In this document: in pieces, positions 16,299 through 24,876 of the stretch
Layout of the letters: every line of letters starts with the position of its first letter
How positions within the stretch are numbered: the first letter of the stretch is position 1
Position numbers and translations under genes: made by a program
DNA from: Companilactobacillus baiquanensis
Lineage (GTDB): Bacteria > Bacillota > Bacilli > Lactobacillales > Lactobacillaceae
DNA length: 64,000 nucleotides
Assembly (NCBI RefSeq): GCF_003946605.1
Contig: NZ_RHOQ01000001.1
Span: 434,001-498,000, forward strand
Direction of reading: 5' to 3'
Notes under the pieces: model-generated
Databases searched by the model: none
Told to the model about the DNA's origin: nothing
Seen by the model: only the letters and a program-made list of their open reading frames with translations

Positions 16299-17310
16299 TT
16301 TTTTCTAATAATATCTGTTCAGACAAGTGACGATTAATTTTTTCAATCATTTCTGGACCGTTATAAATAAATCCAGAATAAACTTCGACTAAACTTGCTC
16401 CAGTTTTTAAAGCTAATTGTGCATCTTCTGGTGTGAACACTCCACCTGAATAAATAATTGGCATGTCAGGAAATTCTGCATGTATCTGCTTAGTTAAAAA
16501 CATTGAACGTGCAAAAATCGGTTTGCCGCTTAATCCACCTTTTTCTACTTGATTATGTGAGATCAGGTTATCGCGTTTGGTTGAGCAGTTAGATAAAATA
16601 ACGCCATCAAACAATCCTTCTACTTCATGCAAATTATGTTTCAATTCTTCAACATCAATATCGTTGCCAAATTTACAAAAAATAGGTTCATCAATTTCTA
16701 ATTGGCTGATACCTTTTAATAAAGGTCTTAAAACTTCTAGTTGTTGTAAAACAGTAACTCCGACTTGATTTGGACAACTTAAATTCAAGGCAATGTAGTC
16801 AGCATATTCATGAATATCTCTTACATCTCCGATCATTTCCTGAATCATTTCATCACTCTCTAAACCATGACCAGGTGCAATACTGATACCTAATTTAGTT
16901 TGAGCGGGATGATTTTTTAAACGGCTTTTAGTTTCTTCAATACCAACATTATTTAATCCCATTCGGTTAATGATACCTTGGTCTTCAGTCAATCTAAAAA
17001 CACGCTTCTTAGGATTACCTTTTTGGGGATGTCTCGTCACACTGCCAATTTCAACAAAACCAGCACCTAATGCTCCCAGACTATTATAAAATTCAGCTTT
17101 TTTATCAAAGCCAGCCGCAATTCCAATCGGTGAATCAAAAGTTACATTTTTTATTTTAACTTTCAAAACCTCACGCTTACGCGTATAAAATAATTTCTTT
17201 AAAAATTTAGGATGATCATTGAAGATCTTAAGTCCACTACCAACAAGTCTATGATCTACTTCAGGATCAATGGCAAATATCATGGGACGAGCAACTTTAT
17301 ACCAATCCAT
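16294..17310 (-). CDS. pyrD: Dihydroorotate dehydrogenase, class 2-like
   Basis: A 338-residue FMN enzyme oxidising dihydroorotate to orotate. The N-terminal extension (about 1-45) and the motifs AAGFDK, EIGSVT (about 87-92) and NRMGLNN (115-121) are those of class 2, quinone-dependent enzymes that sit on the membrane face. The usual class 2 NISSPN motif, whose second Ser is the catalytic base, instead reads NLSCPN with C179, the class 1 residue. No pyrK (electron-transfer subunit of class 1B) is next to it. It is the last gene of the pyr operon; its ATG shares one base with the pyrE stop (TAATG). Confidence 0.92.
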   Translation of the reverse strand: MDWYKVARPMIFAIDPEVDHRLVGSGLKIFNDHPKFLKKLFYTRKREVLKVKIKNVTFDSPIGIAAGFDKKAEFYNSLGALGAGFVEIGSVTRHPQKGNPKKRVFRLTEDQGIINRMGLNNVGIEETKSRLKNHPAQTKLGISIAPGHGLESDEMIQEMIGDVRDIHEYADYIALNLSCPNQVGVTVLQQLEVLRPLLKGISQLEIDEPIFCKFGNDIDVEELKHNLHEVEGLFDGVILSNCSTKRDNLISHNQVEKGGLSGKPIFARSMFLTKQIHAEFPDMPIIYSGGVFTPEDAQLALKTGASLVEVYSGFIYNGPEMIEKINRHLSEQILLEKI

Positions 17311-17945
17311 TATTTACACCATCCTTCAGGGTCTTGATACCATTTTTTCAACAATTCCATATCTTTTTCTTCAACGTAATCTTTTTCATTTGCTACTTCG
17401 ATCATGGTTGGATAATTCGTTAAAGTAAGAAGTTTAGTTTTAGCGTTTTCAAAATTGACTTTACTTTCTGGTAAGTTATATGAAAAAATAGCGACCGTTC
17501 CGATAACTTCTGCACCTGCATCACGAACTGCTTTAACAGCTTTTAAGATACTTCCACCAGTAGAGATCAGATCATCAATTAAGACAACTTTATCGCCTGG
17601 TTTACAGCGTCCTTCTATTTGGCTATTTTTACCATGATCCTTAGGTTTTGAACGTACATAATTGAGTGGCAGATTCAAGATATTGGAAACACCAGTAGCA
17701 TGAGGAATACCTGCTGTTGCTACACCACCGATCACTTCGGCATCAGGATAATTATTTTTGATCAAGTCAGCTAAATCTTTAGCTATTTGTTGTCTAAAAT
17801 TTGGATATGAAATGGTCAAACGATTATCGGTATATATTGGTGCTTTGATTCCACTTGCCCAAACAAAGGGAGTTTTAGCATTTAAGGTTATCGCTTTGAT
17901 CTCTAATAGTTTACTGGCTGTTTGATATGCTACTGATTTATTCAT
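17310..17945 (-). CDS. pyrE: Orotate phosphoribosyltransferase
   Basis: A 211-residue type I PRTase joining orotate to PRPP to give OMP. The PRPP motif VVLIDDLISTGGS lies at residues 120-132; SGIKAPIYTDNR (31-42) is the orotate-binding N-terminal element; VRSKPKDHGK (97-106) forms the flexible catalytic loop. Its start overlaps the pyrF stop by one base (TAATG) and its stop overlaps the pyrD start likewise, so it is translationally coupled on both sides. Confidence 0.95.
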   Translation of the reverse strand: MNKSVAYQTASKLLEIKAITLNAKTPFVWASGIKAPIYTDNRLTISYPNFRQQIAKDLADLIKNNYPDAEVIGGVATAGIPHATGVSNILNLPLNYVRSKPKDHGKNSQIEGRCKPGDKVVLIDDLISTGGSILKAVKAVRDAGAEVIGTVAIFSYNLPESKVNFENAKTKLLTLTNYPTMIEVANEKDYVEEKDMELLKKWYQDPEGWCK

Positions 17946-18637
17946 TATTTATTCCACTCCTGACAAATATTTTGATAGGCTACAAAGCCGTTTTCTGCTT
18001 GTGTGATCGGTCTTCCGACAACAATTGCATCACTACCTAAATTTCTTGCTTCACTAGGTGTGGCAACACGTTTTTGATCACCAACTTGGGCAGTTTTAGG
18101 ACGAATACCAGGTGTAACACAGAGAAAGTCCTTATCGGTAACTTCTTTGATCATTGGAACTTCAAGTGCTGAAGAAATAACCCCGTCAGCACCATTATCA
18201 AAGGCCAATTTTGCTAAATGTGTAACGTAATCTTGAGATTTCAGTGGAATCATCAACTCATCTGATAATTCTTTTTGACCCAAAGATGTTAATTGAGTTA
18301 CTGCTAAAAGATTAGTTTGTGAACCTTCAAGTCCCTTTTTGGCAGCTGCAATCATTTCAGCACCACCACTACCATGAACGGTTAACATTTGAACATCCCA
18401 TTTAGCAATCATTTCACAAGTTCTTTTTACAGTATTAGGAATATCATGTAATTTCAAATCCAAAAATATTTTATATCCACGATTTCTTAAACTTCTTACA
18501 AATGGATATCCAAATTGGCAAAACATTTCCAATCCTATTTTTACAAATAAGTCCGTATCCTTAGGAAACTGGCTTAAAAATTCAATACATTCAAAATCAT
18601 CTGCAAAATCTAACGCTACTATAACTGGCTTTGACAT
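17945..18637 (-). CDS. pyrF: Orotidine 5'-phosphate decarboxylase
   Basis: A 230-residue TIM-barrel enzyme making UMP from OMP. The catalytic D-x-K-x-x-D tetrad segment is LDLKLHDIPNTV (D60, K62, D65). The N-terminal VALDFAD binds the substrate and the C-terminal TPGIRP and VVGRPI phosphate-gripper segments are intact. The start has TAGGAGGAAAAA upstream; it lies nine bases after pyrC. Confidence 0.96.
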   Translation of the reverse strand: MSKPVIVALDFADDFECIEFLSQFPKDTDLFVKIGLEMFCQFGYPFVRSLRNRGYKIFLDLKLHDIPNTVKRTCEMIAKWDVQMLTVHGSGGAEMIAAAKKGLEGSQTNLLAVTQLTSLGQKELSDELMIPLKSQDYVTHLAKLAFDNGADGVISSALEVPMIKEVTDKDFLCVTPGIRPKTAQVGDQKRVATPSEARNLGSDAIVVGRPITQAENGFVAYQNICQEWNK

Positions 18638-18646
18638 TTTTTCCTC

Positions 18647-19915
18647 CTAAATTGAATACACTTCACGACCATTAACAAAGGTCTTTTGTACTTGTCCATA
18701 TACGTCTTGTCCCAAGAATGGACTATTAACTCCCTTGGAAATAAAATCTTCTTTTTTAATTTGATAATTTTTATTCAAATCTATAATTGTTAAATCAGCA
18801 TTTGCTCCAATTTTAATTTCTCCAGCTGATAGGCCAAAAGTTTGCGCTGGTTTAATAGTCATCAATTCTAACAATTGTTCCAAACTCATCAAACTTGTCT
18901 TGACAAAACGGCTATACATCAATGGAAATGATGTTTCTATCCCTGTAATTCCAAAAGCACTTTTTAGAAATCCTTGGTTTTTCTCAGATTCAGCATGTGG
19001 CGCATGATCTGTTGCGATCATATCGATCGTGCCATCTAATAAACCATCTATCAATGCTCTACGGTCTAATTCACTTCTCAATGGAGGATTCATCTTAAAA
19101 TTAGCATCATCCTCAACAATATTATTGTCACTTAACAATAAGTGGTGTGGTGTGACTTCACAAGTTACATTTATTCCGGCATTTTTAGCAATCTGAATCA
19201 TCTTGACACCATCAGCAGTCGATAAATGACAAACATGATAATGAACCCCTGTTTCCTTAGCTAAGATCAAATCTCTAGCTAGTTGAGAAGTTTCGGAAAC
19301 TCTTTCAATTGCTGGAAGACCTAATTCAACAGCTGCAGGTCCAGCGTTGATGACACCTTTATTGAATAGATTTTGATCTTCAACATGTGCGGCCAAGTGA
19401 CTATTAACTGCTTTAATGCGCTGCATTGCATCAAACATAGTTTTAGCATTATTTATTCCATGACCATCGTTTGAAAATGCTATCGCGCCAAGTTTTGCTA
19501 GATCTTCAATTGGACTAAGTTCATCGGTTGTCTCTTCCTTTGTTACAGGTGCATATTGCAAAGTTTTAATAACCGATTGTTTATTTAACTCTAATTGATT
19601 TTTGAAATCATCACTATTATCTGGAACAGGAGTTACATTAGGCATTGCAAAAACAGTCGTGAATCCTCCGTGAGCAGCCGCTCTTGAGCCAGTTGCAATC
19701 GTTTCTTTATGGACTTGTCCAGGTTCTCTAAAATGAACATGTACATCGATCAACCCTGGTGCTACTAAATTATTTTTGGCATCAATTACTCGATCAGCCT
19801 GTTCATTAATAACTTCAGCAATTTTAAAAATTTTGCCATCTTTAATTAAAAGATCACTTTTATTTAAATGTTTAGCGTAAAACAAATTCGCGTTCTTGAT
19901 CAGGATCGTTGTCAA
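18647..19915 (-). CDS. pyrC: Dihydroorotase
   Basis: A 422-residue class I amidohydrolase closing carbamoyl aspartate to dihydroorotate. Zn ligands: H59 and H61 in DVHVHFREPG, the FSNDGHG region (bridging Asp), His residues in VCHLSTA and CEVTPHH, and the catalytic Asp in ATDHAPH. The start is most likely the TTG at 19915, eight bases after GGAGG; an upstream in-frame TTG at 19930 overlaps that site. The gene overlaps the pyrB end by 44 bp, implying coupled translation in the operon. Confidence 0.94.
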   Translation of the reverse strand: MTTILIKNANLFYAKHLNKSDLLIKDGKIFKIAEVINEQADRVIDAKNNLVAPGLIDVHVHFREPGQVHKETIATGSRAAAHGGFTTVFAMPNVTPVPDNSDDFKNQLELNKQSVIKTLQYAPVTKEETTDELSPIEDLAKLGAIAFSNDGHGINNAKTMFDAMQRIKAVNSHLAAHVEDQNLFNKGVINAGPAAVELGLPAIERVSETSQLARDLILAKETGVHYHVCHLSTADGVKMIQIAKNAGINVTCEVTPHHLLLSDNNIVEDDANFKMNPPLRSELDRRALIDGLLDGTIDMIATDHAPHAESEKNQGFLKSAFGITGIETSFPLMYSRFVKTSLMSLEQLLELMTIKPAQTFGLSAGEIKIGANADLTIIDLNKNYQIKKEDFISKGVNSPFLGQDVYGQVQKTFVNGREVYSI

Positions 19916-20813
19916 ATTGTTTTCCTCCAAGTAAGGATTCGATCATTGCCATTCGCATGTAGACACCATTTTCCATTTGTTTAAAGATATATGACTTACC
20001 ACACTCAACTACATCATCAGCAATTTCTACTCCTCTATTAATTGGTGCTGGGTGCATAATCATTGTATCAGCTTTCATCATCTCTACTCGCCTCATATCG
20101 ATACCAAATTGTTTAAAGTAGGATTCTTTAGAAAAGTTTTGATTTTCATCATCAGCTAATCTTTCGTGCTGTACTCTTAACAACATTACAATATCCATTT
20201 CTTGGCAAAGTTCATCAACTTCCATATGTGGACCGATTGCCTTAAATTCATCGCTATACCAATCATTTAAACCGCCAAAGTTTACTTCAGCACCTAGATT
20301 AGTTAATGCTTGTGCATCAGAGTGTGCTACTCTTGAATGTTTTAAGTCTCCAATGATACCAACTTTCAATCCTTCAAAATAACCAAATCGTTCGTAAATA
20401 GTCATCAGATCTAAAAGTGATTGTGAGGGATGTTGGCCAGTACCGTCTCCGGCGTTGATCAAATGGATCTTTAAGTTTTTACCTAACAGTTCTTCATAAA
20501 ATTTATCTTTTTTATGACGAATAACGGCTAAATTTACCCCCATACTCTCAACTGTTTTAATCGTATCGTACAATGATTCACCTTTGTTGACGGATGAATG
20601 TCTAGCATCAAAATCAATTTGTTTTATTCCTAATTTTGCTTCTGCGACTTGAAAACTTGTATTAGTTCTTGTGCTGTCTTCAAAAAATAAATTCATTGCA
20701 AATTTATTATCGCAATTAGATTGAACCTTACCCGATTTAAAATCCATCGCTAAATTGATCAGGTCAAAAATTTCTTCGTTTGATAGTTGTGACATAGAAA
20801 GTATATTTTTCAT
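19872..20813 (-). CDS. pyrB: Aspartate carbamoyltransferase catalytic subunit
   Basis: A 313-residue enzyme condensing carbamoyl phosphate with aspartate, the committed step of pyrimidine synthesis. The carbamoyl-phosphate motif FEDSTRTNTSF has S47-T-R-T50; DGTGQHPSQ and HPAPINRGVEI are the other substrate motifs. The start at 20813 follows TTGGAGGAAAACA. It is first in the operon, behind two PyrR attenuators. The carbamoyl phosphate synthase genes (carA, carB), often in this operon, are absent here. No regulatory subunit is expected in Gram-positives. Confidence 0.95.
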   Translation of the reverse strand: MKNILSMSQLSNEEIFDLINLAMDFKSGKVQSNCDNKFAMNLFFEDSTRTNTSFQVAEAKLGIKQIDFDARHSSVNKGESLYDTIKTVESMGVNLAVIRHKKDKFYEELLGKNLKIHLINAGDGTGQHPSQSLLDLMTIYERFGYFEGLKVGIIGDLKHSRVAHSDAQALTNLGAEVNFGGLNDWYSDEFKAIGPHMEVDELCQEMDIVMLLRVQHERLADDENQNFSKESYFKQFGIDMRRVEMMKADTMIMHPAPINRGVEIADDVVECGKSYIFKQMENGVYMRMAMIESLLGGKQFDNDPDQEREFVLR

Positions 20814-20827
20814 TGTTTTCCTCCAAT

Positions 20828-20858
20828 AAAAAAGGACACCTACAGATGTAGTTGTCCC
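20828..20858 (-). terminator. PyrR-controlled attenuator terminator 2 (pyrB-proximal)
   Basis: Minus strand GGACAACTACA / TGTAGGTGTCC with a tiny loop, then a T run, ending just before the pyrB ribosome site. It forms when PyrR plus UMP holds the anti-antiterminator at 20880-20902. Confidence 0.85.
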
Positions 20859-20879
20859 AAAGGTAGAATACGCCACTTG

Positions 20880-20902
20880 ACCTTTGAGACCTCACTGGAT
20901 CT
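20880..20902 (-). promoter_or_regulatory. PyrR-binding loop 2
   Basis: Minus strand AGATCCAGTGAGGTCT followed by CAAAGGT, matching the PyrR recognition consensus ARUCCNGNGAGGYU. UMP-bound PyrR stabilises this stem and lets the downstream terminator form. Confidence 0.85.
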
Positions 20903-20937
20903 GATTAAAAGTTCCTTTTATTTTTTTATTAAGTAAA

Positions 20938-20973
20938 CAAAAAACTTCCTACCCACAAGGAGAGGAAGTTTAC
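20938..20973 (-). terminator. PyrR-controlled attenuator terminator 1 (promoter-proximal)
   Basis: Minus strand AAACTTCCT / AGGAAGTTT with a 12-base loop and a TTTTTTG tail, downstream of PyrR loop 1. Confidence 0.85.
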
Positions 20974-20988
20974 GCATGACGTGTTGAA

Positions 20989-21010
20989 CCTTCCAAGCCT
21001 CACAGGACTT
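20989..21010 (-). promoter_or_regulatory. PyrR-binding loop 1
   Basis: Minus strand AAGTCCTGTGAGGCTTGGAA, an exact fit to the PyrR anti-antiterminator consensus, flanked by pairing arms (AACTTTT... and GGTT). Confidence 0.9.
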
Positions 21011-21033
21011 GTTTAAAAGTTTTCGTTGAAAAT

Positions 21034-21062
21034 AATATAAGTTAGTTTCACGATAACGTCAA
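21034..21062 (-). promoter_or_regulatory. pyr operon promoter
   Basis: Minus strand TTGACG, 17-base spacer, TATATT, giving a start about 220 bases before pyrB, upstream of both attenuators. Confidence 0.75.
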
Positions 21063-21155
21063 GTTTTTTCAGATTTTATTTAAGATTTAATTGATTTAAA
21101 AGATTGCTATATCAAGCTTAATGTCGATAAATAATATCTTTTTTATAAGTGAATA

Positions 21156-22577
21156 TTATTTAGCATCCAAAACTAAATTTTTAGAAGCAACTTTTTTTGA
21201 ATCAGTAGATTTGAAGTAATTTTTACCAAAGACAAAGGCAAATATTACTGTTAGCAATGGATTTAACCAAACGTAAAAGGCAAATGGAATGAAATGAACT
21301 GGACTAACACCAAGTATTCCGGAAATAAAGATACCACTAACACCCCAAGGTACTAAAGCGTTAATATCTGCACCACCACTAGCTAAGACACGTGATAAGT
21401 ATTGTGGTTCGATACCAAGATCCTCGAAGTTTTTACGGAAAGTAGTTCCTGGAAGAATAATTGAAATGTATTGTTCACCAACTAAGAAATTAACACCAAT
21501 GGCACTTAACATTGAAGCGGCAATAACTTTACCTGGTGTATTAACACTAGATCTAAGTTTACCAATTAGATTATCAACAACACCAAGTTTTAATAAGACA
21601 CCACCAAGTGTTAGAGCAACTAAGATCAAAGAGATACTATCAAGCATACTTGAAACACCACCACCACTGACAATGGCATTGATATGTTTGTCAGGTGATT
21701 TTAATACAAAGCCCTTCATGATCACATTACTGATCGTACTAAATGATGTGTGATTAATTGCAACATCCATAATTATCGCTGTTAGTGAGCCACTTAAAAG
21801 AGTTGGAATAGCTGGGACCTGCAAAAACGCGCACGTGATCAAAACTACAATTGGTAAGAGCATGATCGGTGATACGAAGAAATTAGCTTGTAAAGCATTA
21901 ATAATATGATGTACTGAACTCATATTTACTTGGGCACTTGTATGACCAACAAATAAGAAAATAATTCCAGTAATTACAGCAGCTATCAATGCAGTATGAG
22001 AAATAGTTCTGATATGTGTAAAGACGTTATCAACTCCGGCAATACCAGTCGATAAATTAGTTGTTCCAGAAAGTGGTGACATGTTATTACCAAATAAAGA
22101 ACCAGAAACAATTGAGCCGGCTGTCAAAACAGTATCAATCCCCATAACTTGACCAATACCCATAAAAACAATTCCTAGTGTAGAAATAGTTGTAAATGAA
22201 CTACCAACAATAACTCCAACTAAACAACAACTTACAAAAACTGTAAACAAGAAGAATGTCGGATTTAAAATCTCAAGACCGTAAACCATAATAGTTGGGA
22301 TAACTCCAGAGATCAGCCATGAAGCAACTAATACACCAATCATAACGAAAATAATCATCGGTATGATACCTGGTTTTACACCATTAATGATTCCATCTTG
22401 TAATTCGTTCCAACTAAATCCTCGAAATTTTCCATAAAACAACAACAAGGTAAATGTTAACAATATTGGAACTTGAGGAGTCATTTTGAACTTGATCATC
22501 ATAGTTCCTAAAATTCCAAACATAACCAACATAATAATGATACTCTCTAAAACACTTAGTCTATTTTTCTTTTCCAT
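21156..22577 (-). CDS. NhaC family Na+/H+ antiporter-type transporter, likely tyrosine carrier
   Basis: About 473 residues with ~12 membrane segments and NhaC-type motifs: the GVIVGSSFTTISTLGIVFMG block, SGSLFGNNMSPLSGTTNLS near residue 165-185 (ion-binding half-helix) and GVNFLVGEQYISIILPG in the second half. It follows tyrS by 24 bp with no terminator between them, so it is under the tyrosine-specific T-box. Family knowledge: NhaC members exchange sodium for protons, but some are amino-acid carriers. The T-box context argues for tyrosine uptake rather than pH homeostasis; this is inference. Start: the ATG at 22577 has AAGG eleven bases upstream; the in-frame ATG at 22586 lies right on it. 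Confidence 0.83.
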   Translation of the reverse strand: MEKKNRLSVLESIIIMLVMFGILGTMMIKFKMTPQVPILLTFTLLLFYGKFRGFSWNELQDGIINGVKPGIIPMIIFVMIGVLVASWLISGVIPTIMVYGLEILNPTFFLFTVFVSCCLVGVIVGSSFTTISTLGIVFMGIGQVMGIDTVLTAGSIVSGSLFGNNMSPLSGTTNLSTGIAGVDNVFTHIRTISHTALIAAVITGIIFLFVGHTSAQVNMSSVHHIINALQANFFVSPIMLLPIVVLITCAFLQVPAIPTLLSGSLTAIIMDVAINHTSFSTISNVIMKGFVLKSPDKHINAIVSGGGVSSMLDSISLILVALTLGGVLLKLGVVDNLIGKLRSSVNTPGKVIAASMLSAIGVNFLVGEQYISIILPGTTFRKNFEDLGIEPQYLSRVLASGGADINALVPWGVSGIFISGILGVSPVHFIPFAFYVWLNPLLTVIFAFVFGKNYFKSTDSKKVASKNLVLDAK

Positions 22578-22601
22578 TTCGTTCATCGCCTTAAATTAAA
22601 T

Positions 22602-23846
22602 TTATTTAATTTTGGCTAAGAAGTACTTTTTCTTTCCGCGACGGATAACGATGTATTTGCCATCAAACGATTTTTTAGGATCGATCATTTCTGTAGTATC
22701 AGTTAATCTTTCCCCATTGATTCTAATTGCCCCATTTTGAATATCTTCACGTGCTTGGCGCTTTGATTTATCAACATTTGCAGCAATTAATAAGTCGACC
22801 AAATTAATCTCTTCAGAAGAGATCTCTTCACTTGGTACACCGTGAAAGGCTTGTGCAACTTCATCTGTCGTTAGAGCTTGTATTTCACCTGAGAATAGTA
22901 CATCAGTAATTTTTTCTGCTGTTTTAAGTGCTTCTTCTCCGTGAACAAACTTAGTAACTTCTTCTGCCAAAGTTCTTTGTGCAACACGTTTCTCTGGTTC
23001 TGTTTTAACTTTTTGTGCTAAAGCTGCGATTTCATCTTGATTTAAGAAAGTAAATTTCTTAAGAAGATTAATGACGTCTTTATCATCTTGGTTGAACCAA
23101 AATTGATAGAATTCATAAGGCGATGTTTTTTCAGCATCTAACCAAACTGCCCCACCAGCGGTCTTACCAAATTTTGTACCATCAGCTTTAAGTAGTAATG
23201 GAATTGTCAAAGCATAAACTTTGGCATCTTGGCCTTCAGCTTTATGAATAAGATCCAATCCAGCTGTAAGATTACCCCATTGGTCACCACCACCAACTTG
23301 TAGTTGAATATCGTGTTGTCTATAAAGTGTTAGGAAGTCCAATGATTGTAGGATTTGATAAGTAAATTCTGTAAAGGAAATACCTGCTTCCAAACGACTT
23401 GAAATAATTTCTTTATTAAGCATAGTATTAACATTAAATAACTTCCCATAATCGCGAAGAAAATCTAAAATACCAATTGGTTCTGTCCAGTCGTAATTGT
23501 TAACCATTGTGAAGTCTTTAAAGATTTTCTTAGCTTGATTGCTAAGTGCTTCAACATTGTGATTAACTTGGTCCATTGTTTGCATTGGTCGTTCAGCTTT
23601 TTTACCACTTGGATCACCAATTGAACCAGTAGCTCCACCGATAACAATATACGGATGATGTCCCATATCACCAAAACGTTTTAAAGTCATGAATGGTAAT
23701 AAGTGACCGATATGCATTGAGTCTCCAGTTGGATCCATACCACAATAAAGTGAAATGTCTTTCTCGTCGACTAACTTTCTTAAGCCCTCTTCATCAGATT
23801 GTTGGTTGATCAGACCACGCCATGAAAGTTCATCAATAATGTTCAT
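22602..23846 (-). CDS. tyrS: Tyrosyl-tRNA synthetase
   Basis: A 414-residue class I synthetase charging tRNA-Tyr. The HIGH motif is HIGH at residues 45-48, the KMSKS equivalent is KFGKT at 225-229 as in TyrRS of the TyrS branch, GGGDQWGN lies near 185-192, and a C-terminal S4 RNA-binding domain covers about 350-414. The ATG follows AGGAGGATATTTAA. It is the first gene behind a complete Tyr T-box leader, so it is induced when uncharged tRNA-Tyr accumulates. Confidence 0.97.
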   Translation of the reverse strand: MNIIDELSWRGLINQQSDEEGLRKLVDEKDISLYCGMDPTGDSMHIGHLLPFMTLKRFGDMGHHPYIVIGGATGSIGDPSGKKAERPMQTMDQVNHNVEALSNQAKKIFKDFTMVNNYDWTEPIGILDFLRDYGKLFNVNTMLNKEIISSRLEAGISFTEFTYQILQSLDFLTLYRQHDIQLQVGGGDQWGNLTAGLDLIHKAEGQDAKVYALTIPLLLKADGTKFGKTAGGAVWLDAEKTSPYEFYQFWFNQDDKDVINLLKKFTFLNQDEIAALAQKVKTEPEKRVAQRTLAEEVTKFVHGEEALKTAEKITDVLFSGEIQALTTDEVAQAFHGVPSEEISSEEINLVDLLIAANVDKSKRQAREDIQNGAIRINGERLTDTTEMIDPKKSFDGKYIVIRRGKKKYFLAKIK

Positions 23847-23885
23847 TTAAATATCCTCCTATTATTTTGTCCGGATTACTGGGAA

Positions 23886-24097
23886 TAAAAAAAGCGCCCC
23901 TGCAATTATATGCAGGGACGCTTTTTGCGCGGTACCACCCAAATTCAAATAGACTGATCTATTTGCTCTTTACTCCTGTAACGTCGGACACGAAATTTCA
24001 GCTAGGTATTTTATCAATTTATCCTGCATGACTCGCACCAACCGTCAATTCTCTGAACACCCAGATAAATGATTACTTTTTGTGAAGCTGAAATTTA
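23886..24097 (-). promoter_or_regulatory. T-box leader, tyrosine specifier
   Basis: Minus strand, 5' to 3': Stem I base made by AAATTTCAGCT (24086-24096) and AGCTGAAATTT (23993-24003); a specifier-loop TAC (Tyr) at 24006-24008; the T-box core GGGTGGTACCGCG at 23928-23940; then a strong terminator with AAAGCG.CCCTGCA / TGCAGGG.CGCTTT (23889-23927) and a T run. Uncharged tRNA-Tyr would favour read-through into tyrS and the NhaC-type gene. Confidence 0.93.
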
Positions 24098-24110
24098 ATT
24101 TATGTATATG

Positions 24111-24138
24111 ATACTAGCAGACAATATATTTTTTGCAA
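24111..24138 (-). promoter_or_regulatory. tyrS operon promoter
   Basis: Minus strand TTGCAA, 16-base spacer, TAGTAT, just upstream of T-box Stem I. Confidence 0.45.
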
Positions 24139-24250
24139 GTAGTTTTCTTAAAAAAATTGTAAATAAATTAAAATAGTCGTTGTCACTTTAATTCAAATCA
24201 TAAATCCTTTACAATCTTATAAGTACAAAAAAATCATGAGGAAGTTATGT

Positions 24251-24838
24251 ATGAAAAAGACTCTATATTTAATGCGCCATGGTCAAACCATCTTTAATGA
24301 ACGAGGAAAGATGCAAGGATGGTCTGATGCACCACTAACAGAACTTGGTTTTAACCAAGCTAAAGTGGCAAAGAAATACTACGAAGATAATAATATTACT
24401 TTTGATGCTGCCTATTCTTCAACATCAGAACGTGCAAGTGATACTTTGGAACTTATCACAGATATGCCTTACGAACGTCGTAAAGGCTTAAAAGAAATGT
24501 ATTTTGGATTATTCGAGGGTGAAAACACTAAATTAAACCCTATCAAATCCCACTACGAGCTCTTCAATGACGCTTTTGTTCAATATGGCGGAGAAGATAT
24601 GCTAAACGTTCAAAAACGTGTAACAAAGGAACTAAACGACATTATGAACCAAGATGTTAACAATGTATTGGTTGTCAGTCACTACGTTTCCATTTTGTCA
24701 TTCAACAACCAATGGAACGACTCAATTGAAGTTCTAAGAAGTGGTTTTACTAACTGCAGTATTTTGAAATATACTTTTGAAGATAACAAATATAATCTTG
24801 AAGAAGTTGTTAATCACGACTACTCAAAGCTTAAATAA
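24251..24838 (+). CDS. Histidine phosphatase family protein (GpmB-like)
   Basis: A 195-residue protein with the phosphoglycerate-mutase-like fold. The catalytic motif is LMRHGQT (R9, H10), followed by N..G..QGWSD.PLT..G, a YSSTSERASDT segment with the second Arg, E of LKEMYFGLFEG and the second His in VVSHYVS near 147-152. Such proteins dephosphorylate small phosphate esters; the substrate is not predictable. The start at 24251 follows GAGGAAG; the ATG at 24236 precedes that site. It is transcribed alone and convergent with the dprA-like gene, sharing a hairpin. Confidence 0.87.
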   Translation: MKKTLYLMRHGQTIFNERGKMQGWSDAPLTELGFNQAKVAKKYYEDNNITFDAAYSSTSERASDTLELITDMPYERRKGLKEMYFGLFEGENTKLNPIKSHYELFNDAFVQYGGEDMLNVQKRVTKELNDIMNQDVNNVLVVSHYVSILSFNNQWNDSIEVLRSGFTNCSILKYTFEDNKYNLEEVVNHDYSKLK

Positions 24839-24876
24839 TGAAAGTCATGTCTATTGGGACATGGCTCTTTTTATTT
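24838..24876. terminator. Terminator shared by the histidine phosphatase and dprA-like genes
   Basis: AAAGTCATGTC / GGACATGGCTCTTT hairpin with TTTTTATTT on the plus side. The dprA-like stop codon (24851-24853) lies in its loop, so the two convergent genes are only 12 bp apart. Confidence 0.7.
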
